In this document: positions 8,800 to 18,451 of the stretch, one piece after another
Layout: every line of letters begins with the position of its first letter
How positions within the stretch are numbered: position 1 is the stretch's first letter
Position numbers and translations under genes: made by a program
NCBI GenBank assembly: GCA_004293485.1
Contig: RDYW01000036.1
Span: forward strand, 24,793-88,792
Length of the DNA: 64,000 bases
Reading direction: 5' to 3'
From: Sphingobacteriales bacterium
GTDB taxonomy: Bacteria; Bacteroidota; Bacteroidia; Sphingobacteriales; Sphingobacteriaceae
The notes under the pieces: generated by a model
The model's input: the letters and a program-made list of their open reading frames with translations, nothing else
Database searches by the model: none
What the model was told of the DNA's origin: nothing

Positions 8800-9789
8800 A
8801 TGACTAAAGTATATGCTGCCATTACCGCAGTAAACGGTTATGTACCCGATTATGTGCTTACCAACCACGAATTAGAAACTATGGTAGAAACCAATGATGA
8901 GTGGATATTATCACGTACGGGCATAAAAGAGCGTAGAATACAAAAAGGCGATGGCTTGGCTACTTCTGATTTGGCAGTTCCTGCCGTACAAGGTTTGTTA
9001 AAAAAACGTGGTATAAATGCCGAAGAAATAGATCTAATTATTTTTTGCACCACCACACCCGATATGTTTTTTCCGGCTACAGCCATAGTACTAGCCAATA
9101 AAATTGGGGCGGTAAACGCTTGGGGTTACGATTTAAATGCCGCCTGCTCGGGCTTTTTATTTGGCTTACAAACAGGTGCTCAGTTTATCGAAGCAGGTAA
9201 ACATAAAAAAGTATTGGTTGTAGGAGGCGATAAAATGTCGTCGATCATTAATTATAACGACCGTACAACTTGTATAATTTTTGGCGATGGCTGTGGCGCA
9301 GCATTGCTAGAGCCCAATACCGAAGGTTTTGGAATAATAGATTCGGTATTAAAATCGGATGGCACTGGTGGCGCCCATTTATACCAAAAAGCTGGCGGTT
9401 CGCTACATCCGCCTACGCACCAAACTATTGATAATAAAGAACATTACTTACACCAAGAAGGGCAGGCGGTATTTAAGTTTGCCGTAACCAATATGGCTAA
9501 TGTTGCCGCCGAAGTAATGGAAAACAATAATTTAGTAGCTGATGATGTTGCTTGGCTAGTACCGCACCAAGCCAACAAACGTATTATTGATGCCACGGCA
9601 AATAGGTGTGGCATAACGCCAAACAAAGTGATGATAAACATTGAAAGGTTTGGCAACACCACCAACGGCACTATACCATTATGCCTGTGGGAGCTAGAGG
9701 GGAAACTAAAAAAAGGCGATAATTTAATTTTGGCGGCTTTTGGCGGAGGCTTTACTTGGGGTGCTATGTACTTAAAATGGGCTTATTAA
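8800..9789 (+). CDS. fabH: Beta-ketoacyl-ACP synthase III (KAS III)
   Basis: FabH starts fatty-acid synthesis by condensing an acyl-CoA primer with malonyl-ACP. The 329-residue sequence has the full catalytic triad: Cys116 in NAACSGFLFG, His256 in VPHQANKRI and Asn286 in RFGNTTNGTIP. The N-terminal signature TNDEWILSRTGIKERRI is also present, and the length is normal. It follows plsX by 11 bp and precedes accB by 73 bp. Primer preference (straight or branched) cannot be read from the sequence by eye; many Bacteroidota use branched primers. Confidence 0.96.
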   Translation: MTKVYAAITAVNGYVPDYVLTNHELETMVETNDEWILSRTGIKERRIQKGDGLATSDLAVPAVQGLLKKRGINAEEIDLIIFCTTTPDMFFPATAIVLANKIGAVNAWGYDLNAACSGFLFGLQTGAQFIEAGKHKKVLVVGGDKMSSIINYNDRTTCIIFGDGCGAALLEPNTEGFGIIDSVLKSDGTGGAHLYQKAGGSLHPPTHQTIDNKEHYLHQEGQAVFKFAVTNMANVAAEVMENNNLVADDVAWLVPHQANKRIIDATANRCGITPNKVMINIERFGNTTNGTIPLCLWELEGKLKKGDNLILAAFGGGFTWGAMYLKWAY

Positions 9790-9862
9790 TCTACTTTTTT
9801 AATAAATTACTATATTCGCCTAAAACTATCCTTAAAATTTACACAATAAACCAATCATCAAC

Positions 9863-10330
9863 ATGGGAATGGATATAAAACAAATTCAAGATCTGATAAA
9901 GTTTGTAGCTAAATCGGGTGTAAACGAAGTTTCAATAGAAGAAACAGATTTTAAAATCACAATAAAAACCAATCAGGAGCCTACGTATGTAAATGCAACC
10001 GTACCTCAACAGGTTTTACCACAAGCACCGCAGCCTGTATTAGTTACCGCACCCGCAGCAGCAACTAGCAATATTTCTGATGATACTAAACATAAAGCTG
10101 TAAAATCGCCCATGATAGGCACTTTTTACCGCTCGGCAAATCCCGAAAAACCACCTTTTGTAAACGTGGGCGACGAAATTTCCGTTGGGCAAGTGCTTTG
10201 TGTAATTGAAGCAATGAAGTTATTTAACGAAATAGAATCGGAGGTGGTAGGTCGAATAGTTAAAGTATTGGTTGATAACGCATCGCCAGTTGAGTACGAC
10301 CAACCTTTGTTTTTAATAGAAGCCATTTAA
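9863..10330 (+). CDS. accB: Acetyl-CoA carboxylase biotin carboxyl carrier protein
   Basis: The 155-residue protein has an N-terminal helix region (DIKQIQDLIKFVAKSGVNEV), a Pro/Ala/Gln-rich flexible linker (about 45-75), and a C-terminal biotinyl domain with KSPMIGTFYRS and IEAMKL, where Lys119 is the biotinylation site. It carries carboxybiotin between AccC and the carboxyltransferase AccAD, which is not in this window. accC follows 72 bp downstream. A TATATTCG sequence about 40 bp upstream is a weak promoter candidate. Confidence 0.96.
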   Translation: MGMDIKQIQDLIKFVAKSGVNEVSIEETDFKITIKTNQEPTYVNATVPQQVLPQAPQPVLVTAPAAATSNISDDTKHKAVKSPMIGTFYRSANPEKPPFVNVGDEISVGQVLCVIEAMKLFNEIESEVVGRIVKVLVDNASPVEYDQPLFLIEAI

Positions 10331-10402
10331 ACAATTTTTTGATTTTTATAAATACGTTTAATAGCCATATTTTTCCTTTCAATTAATGTGATACAATAAA
10401 AA

Positions 10403-11755
10403 ATGTTCAAAAAAATATTAATTGCCAACCGAGGCGAAATAGCCTTGCGCATTATACGCACTTGCAAAGAAATGGGTATAAAAACGGTTGCCGTTTATTC
10501 TACCGCCGATAGAGATAGTTTACATGTACGCTTTGCCGACGAAGCCGTGTGCATAGGCCCAGCCCCAAGTAAAGATTCGTATTTAAACATCCCTAATATT
10601 ATTTCGGCCGCCGAGGTTACCAATGCCGATGCCATACACCCAGGCTACGGGTTTTTATCCGAAAATGCCAAGTTTTCGGCCATTTGCGAAGAGTACGGTA
10701 TAAAATTTATAGGCGCCAGCGCCGAGCAAATAAACGGGATGGGCGATAAAGCATCGGCAAAAAACACCATGAAAGCCGCAGGCGTACCCACTATACCGGG
10801 CTCAGATGGTTTACTTACCGATGTAAAACAAGGCTTAACGCTAGCCAAGCAAATAGGATATCCTGTAATATTAAAAGCCACAGCAGGTGGTGGGGGCCGT
10901 GGTATGCGCCAAGTGTGGAAAGATGAAGAATTTGAAAACGCTTGGGATAGCGCAAGGCAAGAGTCGGCCGCCGCATTTGGCAACGATGGCCTATACCTCG
11001 AAAAATATATTGAAGACCCGAGGCATATTGAAATACAAATTATTGGCGATAAATTTGGTAAAGTTTGCCACTTATCCGAACGCGATTGTTCGATACAACG
11101 CCGCCATCAAAAACTGGTTGAAGAATCTCCTTCTCCATTTATGACCGCCGAATTAAGAGAAAAAATGGGACAAGCTGCCATTATTGGAGGCCAAGCCGTA
11201 AACTATGAAGGTGCAGGTACTGTAGAGTTTTTGGTAGACAAACACCGCAATTTTTACTTTATGGAGATGAATACCCGTATACAGGTAGAACACCCCGTAA
11301 CCGAAGAGGTGATTAATTTTGATTTGATAAAAGAACAAATAAAAGTAGCTTCGGGCATACCCATATCGGGCAAAAACTATATCCCCAAAATGCATGCCAT
11401 CGAATGCCGCATAAATGCCGAAGACCCCTTTAATAATTTTAGGCCTTGCCCGGGTAAAATAACCCATTTTCACTCCCCTGGTGGCCACGGTGTAAGGGTA
11501 GATACACATGTTTACGCTGGTTACCAAATTCCCTCAAGTTACGATTCGATGATTGCCAAACTGATATGTACAGCACAAACGCGTGAAGAAGCCATTTGCA
11601 CCATGGAGCGTTCGTTAAGCGAATTTGTGATTGAAGGCGTAAAAACTACCATACCTTTCCACTTAATGTTAATGAAAGACCCTAATTTTAGAGCAGGTAA
11701 TTTTACCACCAAGTTTATGGAAACATTTAATATGGTATCGCCAGAGGTGCAATAA
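10403..11755 (+). CDS. accC: Acetyl-CoA carboxylase, biotin carboxylase subunit
   Basis: AccC carboxylates the biotin on AccB using ATP and bicarbonate. The 450-residue sequence starts [20 protein letters not shown] and has the ATP-grasp fold. Visible motifs are [13 protein letters not shown], the glycine-rich lid [30 protein letters not shown] and [14 protein letters not shown]. The length is normal for the free-standing subunit. It is paired with accB. Confidence 0.97.
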   Translation: MFKKILIANRGEIALRIIRTCKEMGIKTVAVYSTADRDSLHVRFADEAVCIGPAPSKDSYLNIPNIISAAEVTNADAIHPGYGFLSENAKFSAICEEYGIKFIGASAEQINGMGDKASAKNTMKAAGVPTIPGSDGLLTDVKQGLTLAKQIGYPVILKATAGGGGRGMRQVWKDEEFENAWDSARQESAAAFGNDGLYLEKYIEDPRHIEIQIIGDKFGKVCHLSERDCSIQRRHQKLVEESPSPFMTAELREKMGQAAIIGGQAVNYEGAGTVEFLVDKHRNFYFMEMNTRIQVEHPVTEEVINFDLIKEQIKVASGIPISGKNYIPKMHAIECRINAEDPFNNFRPCPGKITHFHSPGGHGVRVDTHVYAGYQIPSSYDSMIAKLICTAQTREEAICTMERSLSEFVIEGVKTTIPFHLMLMKDPNFRAGNFTTKFMETFNMVSPEVQ

Positions 11756-11789
11756 AAACATTGCCTTGTGGCTAAATAGCTAAAAATAA

Positions 11790-12650
11790 ATGGATTTAAT
11801 AAAATCTATAAAAAACAAAAGTAAAGCTAAAGAGTCTGAAATGTCTTTTTTTGGACATTTAGATGTGTTGCGTGGCCACCTTATCCGCTCGGCATTGGTT
11901 ATATTATTGCTTACTTGTTTATGCTTTTTTTATTACGATTTTTTATTCGACACCATTATTATGGGTCCCAAGCGACCCGATTTTTGGACATATAAAATAA
12001 TGTGCCGCCTAAGCGATTATTTTAACCTAGGCCCAGCGTTTTGTATAAAATCAATCCCAGGTAAAATTATAAATACCGAAATGGCTGGGCAGTTTACCTT
12101 GCAATTAAATTCATCGTTGCTGGTTGGTATTGTTATAGGTTTCCCTTATTTACTTTGGGAAGTTTGGCGTTTTATTAAACCAGCCTTATTGGAAAAAGAA
12201 CGAAAATCGGCCAGTGGCTTTGTGTTTTTTGCCAGCCTTTTATTTATTATGGGTATTTTATTTGGGTATTACCTTATTGCGCCACTATCGGTAAATTTTT
12301 TAACCAATTATAAAATAAGCGATATTATCGAAAACACCATCACCATCGACTCGTATTTATCTTCCGTGGCAACACTAACATTGGGTACAGGTATCGTTTT
12401 CGAGTTACCCATAATCATATTTGTATTATCTAAGCTGGGTTTAATGACGCCCAAATTTATGAAAGCGCAAAGGCGATATGCTGTTGTTATTATATTAATT
12501 ATTGCAGCCATTGTAACACCCACCCCCGATATATTAACCATGCTAACCGTAAGCCTTCCTTTATTCTTATTATACGAGGTAAGCATTTGGGTATCGGGCC
12601 TGGTATACAAACAAAAGCAAGCCGAAGAAAAAGCCTTTTACGCTAACTAA
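11790..12650 (+). CDS. tatC: Sec-independent (twin-arginine) translocase subunit TatC
   Basis: TatC is the receptor of the twin-arginine pathway for folded proteins. The 286-residue protein starts with a charged segment and then MSFFGHLDVLRGHLIRS, the cytoplasmic TatC signature. Six hydrophobic segments follow, with FPYLLWEVWRFIKPALLEKE between helices 2 and 3, another strong family motif. It has an insertion of about 40 residues after the first helix, which is common in Bacteroidota TatC. No tatA is adjacent. rpiB begins 4 bp after its stop. Confidence 0.95.
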   Translation: MDLIKSIKNKSKAKESEMSFFGHLDVLRGHLIRSALVILLLTCLCFFYYDFLFDTIIMGPKRPDFWTYKIMCRLSDYFNLGPAFCIKSIPGKIINTEMAGQFTLQLNSSLLVGIVIGFPYLLWEVWRFIKPALLEKERKSASGFVFFASLLFIMGILFGYYLIAPLSVNFLTNYKISDIIENTITIDSYLSSVATLTLGTGIVFELPIIIFVLSKLGLMTPKFMKAQRRYAVVIILIIAAIVTPTPDILTMLTVSLPLFLLYEVSIWVSGLVYKQKQAEEKAFYAN

Positions 12651-12654
12651 ATTT

Positions 12655-13095
12655 ATGATGATAACCGATTTAAAAATAGCCATAGGTGCCGACCATGCAG
12701 GCTTTACCTACAAAGAAGAATTGATTAAATATTTAAACGAATGTAAAGAGCTTAAAGATTTTGGTACATACTCGCCTGCTTCAGTTGATTATCCCGATTT
12801 TGCACACCCCGTGGCAGCGGCCGTAGAAACTAAAGCTTACGATTTTGGTATTTTAATTTGCGGAAGCGGAAACGGCGTGGCTATTACTGCCAATAAACAC
12901 CAAGGTATAAGGGCTTCCATTTGCTGGGATGTGGAATTGGCCAAGTTGGCAAGGCTACATAATAACGCCAATATCATTTGCCTTCCCGAGCGTTTTATTA
13001 GCCTCGAAATGGCGAAAGAAATGGTAGAAATATTTTTAACTACCTCATTTGAAGGTGGCCGACATGCCACAAGGGTAAGCAAAATAAGTTGTTAA
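12655..13095 (+). CDS. rpiB: Ribose-5-phosphate isomerase B
   Basis: RpiB interconverts ribose 5-phosphate and ribulose 5-phosphate in the non-oxidative pentose phosphate pathway. The 146-residue sequence has IGADHAGFTYK near the N terminus, the DYPDFA motif, the catalytic Cys69 in ICGSGNGVAITANK, and RLHNNAN with the active-site His102. It begins ATGATG only 4 bp after tatC. It sits apart from the oxidative-branch genes near 32-39 kb but would act in the same pathway. Confidence 0.95.
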   Translation: MMITDLKIAIGADHAGFTYKEELIKYLNECKELKDFGTYSPASVDYPDFAHPVAAAVETKAYDFGILICGSGNGVAITANKHQGIRASICWDVELAKLARLHNNANIICLPERFISLEMAKEMVEIFLTTSFEGGRHATRVSKISC

Positions 13096-13136
13096 AAACA
13101 TTTTTAGTGCATGTTAAAAACTTAAATAAAACTACC

Positions 13137-13207
13137 GCCATGGTGCGGCCATGGTGCGTGTCCTCACGCAACATTCCATCGTATCGCGTGTTCCTCACGC
13201 AACATCC
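13137..13207. repeat. Intergenic repeat element: tandem GCCATGGTGCG plus two GCGTG hairpin units
   Basis: Two perfect direct copies of GCCATGGTGCG occur at 13137-13147 and 13148-13158. Two near-identical units follow, GCGTG-TCCT-CACGCAACATTCC (13156-13177) and GCGTG-TTCCT-CACGCAACATCC (13186-13207). Each can fold into a small 5 bp hairpin. On the minus strand the units read TTGCGTGAGGA, a head shared with the element at 36.1 kb. It is much more GC-rich than its surroundings and has no coding potential. I infer a dispersed REP-like repeat. Confidence 0.7.
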
Positions 13208-13311
13208 TTAAAATGCTTTTTAGGTTACGATTAATACGTTCATCCTTAAATGTAAACGTAAATTCAAAGAAAAAAGGCAACACAGAATAAGTTTAACCAT
13301 AAAAAAAACTT

Positions 13312-13319
13312 TAAGTTTG
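13312..13319 (+). promoter_or_regulatory. -7 box TAAGTTTG for mqnA
   Basis: This is an exact TAnnTTTG match 16 bp before the mqnA ATG. It implies a very short leader and separates mqnA from the upstream rpiB transcript. Confidence 0.45.
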
Positions 13320-13335
13320 CCCTGCATTATTTAGT

Positions 13336-14094
13336 ATGATTAAAATTTCGGCCGTTAGCTACACCAATACGCTCCCATTTATATATGGTTTAACGCATTC
13401 AGGTATTAATAACGATATACAATTAAGCCTAGATGTACCCGCAATATGTGCCCAAAAACTTAAAGATAATCAAGTAGATATAGGCCTTATTCCGGTAGCG
13501 GCTATAACCGATTTGCCTCAAGCGCAGCTAATTTCCGATTATTGTATTGGCGCTAACGGAGCAGTAAACTCGGTGTTTATTTTTAGTAATTGCCCAATTA
13601 GCGAAGTTAAATTTTTACAGCTCGATGCCCAATCAAAAACATCTAACCAATTGGCTTTGGTGCTTATGAAGTATTATTGGCATATTGAGCCACAATTAAT
13701 TGTAAATGCTGATAACTATGCACAATCGGCGCAAGCCAATACCGCTTTTGTGCAAATCGGCGACCGCACTTTTGGCCAACAAAATAAATTTGCCTATGCC
13801 TACGACTTAGCCGCCGAGTGGAAAAATTATACCGGTTTACCTTTTGTATTTGCCGTTTGGGTAAGTAATAAAAAATTAGATAATAAATTTATCGAAACCC
13901 TAAATGCGGCATTTAAGTTGGGCTTAGATAACCGTAACGAAGTATTAAAAGAGTTAAAAAAAATCTCAAATTTTGAATTAAAAGATTATCTGTATAACAA
14001 AATCGAGTATCATTTGGATACTTTAAAATTAAAGGCTTTGGCTCGGTTTAATAGGTTAATGAGTAACTTACATAATGATACAGGGCTTAAATAA
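13336..14094 (+). CDS. mqnA: Chorismate dehydratase MqnA (futalosine menaquinone pathway)
   Basis: The 252-residue protein begins IKISAVSYTNTLPFIYGL and contains VDIGLIPVAAI and TAFVQIGDRTF, the pattern of the periplasmic-binding-protein-like fold of MqnA. MqnA dehydrates chorismate to 3-enolpyruvylbenzoate, the first step of the futalosine route to menaquinone. Its presence suggests this organism does not use the classical MenFDHCEB route. It follows a repeat element and has its own promoter-like box. mqnD and mqnC are not in the window. Confidence 0.92.
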   Translation: MIKISAVSYTNTLPFIYGLTHSGINNDIQLSLDVPAICAQKLKDNQVDIGLIPVAAITDLPQAQLISDYCIGANGAVNSVFIFSNCPISEVKFLQLDAQSKTSNQLALVLMKYYWHIEPQLIVNADNYAQSAQANTAFVQIGDRTFGQQNKFAYAYDLAAEWKNYTGLPFVFAVWVSNKKLDNKFIETLNAAFKLGLDNRNEVLKELKKISNFELKDYLYNKIEYHLDTLKLKALARFNRLMSNLHNDTGLK

Positions 14095-14181
14095 GTAAAA
14101 ACAATGAATAGGATATAAGATAATGTTTTTTTAAGTATATTAAATATTTTTAATTTTTACTTTTAAATTTTTATTTTTAAA

Positions 14182-14694
14182 ATGCTAACACCCGCCGCCC
14201 GTATTTTTGTAGCACTTTTGCTAATTTTTGCTGCCGCAATAGCTACCTATTTTAGCGTTAACATCATAGCCGCTTTTGCTATTATATTGGTGGGCTTGGT
14301 AGGCTGGGGTTATTTTAAAGAAGGAACGGTAATATTAGCCGCCCAGCAATATAAAAGCCAAAAATACGAAGCAGCAAATACACTTTTAAAATCTATAAAA
14401 AACCCCAAATGGTTAAACAAACAACGAAAGCCATATTATTATTTGATTTTAGGAAACATAGCCTTACAACAGTTAGATTATACCACCGCCCAATTACACT
14501 TGGGCAAAGCCGCTACTATGGGTTTAAAAGCCAACGATTTGGGTACTACCCTAATGCACTTAGCCAACATTAGCTTGCGTAACCAACATAAAACAAAAGG
14601 TTTATATTGGATTGCCGAAGCCGATAAGCTTCCTTTAACCGAAAAATATAAAAGCATTTTAAAAAATATTAAGCTAGAACTCGATAAATTATAA
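14182..14694 (+). CDS. Small membrane protein with TPR-like helical C-terminal half
   Basis: The function is not known to me. The 170 residues begin with two hydrophobic segments (about 8-27 and 29-46), followed by a soluble helical part. That part has repeat-like segments (AAQQYKSQKYEAANTLLKSI and YLILGNIALQQLDYTTAQLH, then LMHLANISLRNQHKTKGLYW) spaced like tetratricopeptide repeats. It is probably anchored in the inner membrane with the helical repeats in the cytoplasm, mediating a protein contact. It lies between mqnA and hemE on the same strand but with gaps of about 90-120 bp. Confidence 0.7.
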   Translation: MLTPAARIFVALLLIFAAAIATYFSVNIIAAFAIILVGLVGWGYFKEGTVILAAQQYKSQKYEAANTLLKSIKNPKWLNKQRKPYYYLILGNIALQQLDYTTAQLHLGKAATMGLKANDLGTTLMHLANISLRNQHKTKGLYWIAEADKLPLTEKYKSILKNIKLELDKL

Positions 14695-14816
14695 AGCATT
14701 TAAGTTACTATATTTCTACAAAATCCAAACAATTATCACGTTAAGTTTTATTAAAATTGCAAACAAAAAATTAAGCCAAATTATACTATCGGCGTAAAAA
14801 AACACCCCCAATTATA

Positions 14817-15842
14817 ATGACAAACACTTTATTTTTAGATGCCGCATTTTCTATCGCCACGCCACGTCCACCTGTTTGGTTTATGCGCCAAGCCGGGCGT
14901 TTTATGCCCCAATACTGGGAAATTAAAAACAAATATTCGTTTTTAGAAATGTGTAAAACACCCGAAATAGCGGCCGATGTTACCATGCTACCCGTAGATT
15001 TATTGGGTATTGATGCCGCAATACTTTTTTCGGATATTTTGGTAACCGCCGAAGCCATGGGTGGCGATTTAAGTTTTACACAAGGCATTGGGCCCAAATT
15101 TGCTAACCCCGTTAAAACCCCTGCCGATATTGATGCCCTAAATACCTACTGCATACACAAATTGCAATACGTAGCCGATGCCATAAAAGTTATACAACAA
15201 CGTTTAAATAAAAGCATCCCATTAATAGGTTTTGCAGGAGCACCTTTTACCGTTATGAGTTATTTGATAGAAGGAGGCTCGAGCAAAGATTTTAAATTAA
15301 CCAAACTTTTTATACATAACCACCCCGAACTAGCGCACCGATTGCTTGCCAAAATTGCCCAAGTAACCGTTGATTATTTAAACCTACAAATTACCGCCGG
15401 GGTAAATGCGATTCAATTATTTGATAGCTGGGCATTGGCTTTAAGTTGGGACGATTATACCGAGTTTTCGCACCGTTACAACTCCAAAATTATTGCAGCC
15501 TTAAACCGTTCAAACATTCCTGTAATATCTTTTTGCAAAGGGAGTTCGGTATTTGCCCCACTTATGGCCACGGCTAAACCCGATGTAATTTCGATAGATT
15601 GGAACGCCGATTTAAAAGATATGAAAGCCCGCTTACCCCAAAATATTGCCATACAGGGCAACCTCGACCCGCATATTTTATACGCCGATAAACACGTAAT
15701 TAAAAACCGCATACACCACCTTTTCGAGCGTATGCGAGGCCAAAATGGATTTATTTTTAACCTCGGCCACGGCATAATGCCCGATATACCTTTCGATAAT
15801 GTAAAATATGCTATTGATGTAGTAAAGGAGTTTAGGTATTAA
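14817..15842 (+). CDS. hemE: Uroporphyrinogen decarboxylase
   Basis: HemE decarboxylates the four acetate side chains of uroporphyrinogen III to give coproporphyrinogen III in heme synthesis. The 341-residue sequence has PRPPVWFMRQAGRFMPQY with the two substrate-binding Arg (24 and 28). The catalytic Asp73 is in AILFSDILV. Further motifs are GFAGAPFTVMSYLIEGG, QLFDSWA and NLGHGIMPDIP. The length is normal. hemJ follows about 85 bp downstream on the same strand, which makes a heme mini-cluster. Confidence 0.97.
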   Translation: MTNTLFLDAAFSIATPRPPVWFMRQAGRFMPQYWEIKNKYSFLEMCKTPEIAADVTMLPVDLLGIDAAILFSDILVTAEAMGGDLSFTQGIGPKFANPVKTPADIDALNTYCIHKLQYVADAIKVIQQRLNKSIPLIGFAGAPFTVMSYLIEGGSSKDFKLTKLFIHNHPELAHRLLAKIAQVTVDYLNLQITAGVNAIQLFDSWALALSWDDYTEFSHRYNSKIIAALNRSNIPVISFCKGSSVFAPLMATAKPDVISIDWNADLKDMKARLPQNIAIQGNLDPHILYADKHVIKNRIHHLFERMRGQNGFIFNLGHGIMPDIPFDNVKYAIDVVKEFRY

Positions 15843-15926
15843 AAACAGCCAAAATTTTATCAACGATGTATAATTATTGTATTAAAAATAGTGTATAAAT
15901 AGCACCCATTTACCCCTATAGCCCTA

Positions 15927-16466
15927 ATGTTATACCCCTACATACTTGCCACACATATTGTATTTGTAGTAAGCTGGATGGCCGGCTTATTTTATATCGT
16001 TAGGTTATTTATTTACCATACCGAAGCCAACTTAAAACCCGAAGCCGAACGTATCATATTACAAAAACAGTTCGAAATTATGGAAGGCAAACTGTGGAAT
16101 ATTATTACCACGCCTGCTATGCTTTTAACCGTCGGGGCGGGATTGTGGATGCTTTACCTAAATCCATTATTATTAAAAACCGATTGGATGTGGGTAAAAC
16201 TAGGTTTTGTAGCGGGCTTAATAGTGTATCACATTATTTGTGGCAGCATAATTACCCAGCTAAAACGGGGCAAATATTGGATGACCAGCACCCAGCTAAG
16301 GTTATGGAACGAACTGGCAACCCTGTTTTTGGTGGCTATTGTATTTACTGTAATATTAAAAAGTGCTATTGATTGGGCTTATGGTTTAGCCGGCTTGGTA
16401 GTATTTGCCTTAATAATTATGCTTGCGGTAAAAGCGTATAAAAAATCTCGACTTAAACGTAGCTAG
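15927..16466 (+). CDS. hemJ: HemJ-type protoporphyrinogen IX oxidase
   Basis: The 179-residue protein has four to five membrane helices. Its N terminus YPYILATHIVFVVSWMAGLF is typical of HemJ (UPF0093), including the conserved His10. A conserved Lys lies in the third helix (WVKLGFVAGLIVYH, Lys91). HemJ oxidises protoporphyrinogen IX to protoporphyrin IX and is the usual enzyme for this step where HemG and HemY are absent. Placement directly after hemE supports this over the related copper-resistance CopD label. Confidence 0.88.
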   Translation: MLYPYILATHIVFVVSWMAGLFYIVRLFIYHTEANLKPEAERIILQKQFEIMEGKLWNIITTPAMLLTVGAGLWMLYLNPLLLKTDWMWVKLGFVAGLIVYHIICGSIITQLKRGKYWMTSTQLRLWNELATLFLVAIVFTVILKSAIDWAYGLAGLVVFALIIMLAVKAYKKSRLKRS

Positions 16467-16540
16467 GCTTTAACTTACAAAAGCATATACGATTAGTAAG
16501 TAGTAATTTATAAATTATTTGCATTTTATTTTTTTTCACA

Positions 16541-17881
16541 CTAATGCAAATCCACTACATCATCTTCATGTAATAGCAACTCCAGTTTTACGGTTTCTAC
16601 GTTTTGTTCTACTTTTTTTAGGATGGTAAACATATAACCGTTAAACATTTTTACTTCGCCCACTTCGGGTATTTTGCCAAAAATTTCGCTAAGTAAACCT
16701 ACCATGGTATCGTAATCTTCGTCTTCGGGCAAATCGTGTGGTAAAAATTCGTTTACATCATATACCGTAGCCGATGCGGTGATGATAAATTCGTTTTCGG
16801 ATATTTTTTCTACAATTGGTTTTTCCTCGTCGTACTCATCTTGTATATCACCTACCAGTTCTTCTACAATATCTTCGAGGGTTACCATGCCAGCAGTGCC
16901 GCCAAATTCATCTAAAACAATGGCTATTTGAATGCGTTTTAGTTTTAGTTCGGCCATTAAGTCGTTAATTTTTTGCGATTCGGGTATAAACAATGGCTTG
17001 CGTAATATATCTTTTAAAACAAAAGGCTGGTGCCGCACAATTAGCGATAAAATATCTTTTGCATGTATTATACCCACAATTTTATCAACAGTTTCTTCAT
17101 AAACAGGTATGCGTGAGTAGCCTTCGGCAATAATTACTTCAAGCAGTTCTTCTTGTGTAGCACTAATATCGATACCCGAAATTTTGGTACGCGGAACCAT
17201 TATGTTTTTTACTACACGTTCGTTAAAATCAAATACATTTTTTATTAACTCGTGTTCGGCTTTATCTAAGGCACCGCTTTCTTTACCTTGGTCTAATAAA
17301 TATTGTAGCTCTTCAGACGAGTGTACTGCCTCGTGGCCTGCAGCTGTATTAATACCCAGTAGCTTTAAAATAAAATTAGCAAAGCCATTTAATAGCCAAA
17401 TAAAGGGTTTAAATAAAATATAAAAAAACTGTAAGGGCAAAGCAATAGCAAGGGTAGTATTTACTGGGCGTTGTATCGCAAACGATTTTGGTGCTAACTC
17501 GCCAAACACAATATGTAACACTGTAATAATAGTAAAGGCCAAAATATGGCCAATATTGGTGGCTACTGCTGCCGAAAGTGAAAGGTTAAAAAGCCCTAAA
17601 AAATTTAATACCGCTGCCGACATTACCGACTCGCCCACCCAGCCCAAGCCTAACGATGCTAGGGTTATACCCAGTTGGGCGGCGGCTAAGTAACCATCTA
17701 AATGTGAGGTCATGTGTTTGGCTATGTGCGCTATTTTGCTCCCCGATTTTGCAATAAGCTCAATTTGCGAGCCCCGAACTTTTACCAAAGCAAATTCGGC
17801 TGCTACAAAAAAACCATTTAGCAATACTAAAAATAGGGTTACAAAAATCTTAAAACCACTAATATCCGAACCGGGGTCCAT
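16541..17881 (-). CDS. CNNM/CorC-type membrane protein with CBS domains (hemolysin family)
   Basis: The 446-residue protein has an N-terminal DUF21/CNNM membrane domain (about 10-190, with NGFFVAAEFALVKVR and FGELAPKSFAIQ). A CBS pair follows (about 205-335, with IMVPRTKISGIDI and EGYSRIPVYEETVDKIVGII). After it come VLDEFGGTAGMVTLEDIVEE and a C-terminal CorC_HlyC transporter-associated domain (about 350-440). Such proteins are linked to Mg2+ or Co2+ efflux; the hemolysin name is historical. GldE of gliding bacteria belongs to the same superfamily, but no gldD neighbour supports that name. It is last in a minus-strand run with ppa and a DedA gene. Confidence 0.88.
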   Translation of the reverse strand: MDPGSDISGFKIFVTLFLVLLNGFFVAAEFALVKVRGSQIELIAKSGSKIAHIAKHMTSHLDGYLAAAQLGITLASLGLGWVGESVMSAAVLNFLGLFNLSLSAAVATNIGHILAFTIITVLHIVFGELAPKSFAIQRPVNTTLAIALPLQFFYILFKPFIWLLNGFANFILKLLGINTAAGHEAVHSSEELQYLLDQGKESGALDKAEHELIKNVFDFNERVVKNIMVPRTKISGIDISATQEELLEVIIAEGYSRIPVYEETVDKIVGIIHAKDILSLIVRHQPFVLKDILRKPLFIPESQKINDLMAELKLKRIQIAIVLDEFGGTAGMVTLEDIVEELVGDIQDEYDEEKPIVEKISENEFIITASATVYDVNEFLPHDLPEDEDYDTMVGLLSEIFGKIPEVGEVKMFNGYMFTILKKVEQNVETVKLELLLHEDDVVDLH

Positions 17882-17888
17882 ATTTTTA

Positions 17889-18431
17889 TTACTTATTTAA
17901 AAATGTAGTGTTATATAATTCTATACTTTCAAGTATTACTTTATCGGCATAGCGCTTGCCCATTAAGTGTTCGATGGTTACGTTTTTATGCTCCAAAGCT
18001 TTATAATCTTGAAAAAAGCGTACAATTTCTTTCATCGCATGGGGTGGTAATTCGGCCAAATCATTGATATAATTTACCGACATATCGTTTTTAGCTACTG
18101 CAATAATTTTATCGTCCTGCTCGCCACCATCTACCATGTGCATTACACCAATAACCTTGGCTTCAATAATTGTCATCGGGTACACATCTACCGAACATAA
18201 AACCAAAATATCTAAGGGATCGTTATCGTCGCAGTATGTTTGTGGTATAAAACCATAATTAGCAGGGTACATTACCGATGAAAATAAAACTCTATCAAGT
18301 TTTATCAAGCCAGATTGTTTATCTATTTCGTATTTTGCTTTTGAACCTTTAGGTATTTCGATAATTGCATTCACTACATTTGGGGCGTCGTCGCCAGGAG
18401 ATATGGAGTGCCAGGGGTGGTTTTGAGTCAT
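17889..18431 (-). CDS. ppa: Inorganic pyrophosphatase (family I)
   Basis: The 180-residue enzyme hydrolyses pyrophosphate released by biosynthetic reactions. Family I motifs are clear: [40 protein letters not shown] with the metal-binding Asp cluster, and [14 protein letters not shown]. The length matches the usual bacterial hexameric enzyme. It sits 20 bp after the DedA gene and 7 bp before the CNNM/CBS gene, which suggests one transcript. Confidence 0.97.
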   Translation of the reverse strand: MTQNHPWHSISPGDDAPNVVNAIIEIPKGSKAKYEIDKQSGLIKLDRVLFSSVMYPANYGFIPQTYCDDNDPLDILVLCSVDVYPMTIIEAKVIGVMHMVDGGEQDDKIIAVAKNDMSVNYINDLAELPPHAMKEIVRFFQDYKALEHKNVTIEHLMGKRYADKVILESIELYNTTFLNK

Positions 18432-18451
18432 TATTTTATACTAATTTATTA

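Noticed and set aside
13137-13207. CRISPR-like array
   Set aside because: It has only two repeat units with very short spacing and no regular spacers or cas genes.
16541-17881. Naming the CNNM/CBS protein gldE because sprA is nearby
   Set aside because: The gene is not next to gldD and lies in a separate minus-strand run; generic family members are equally likely.
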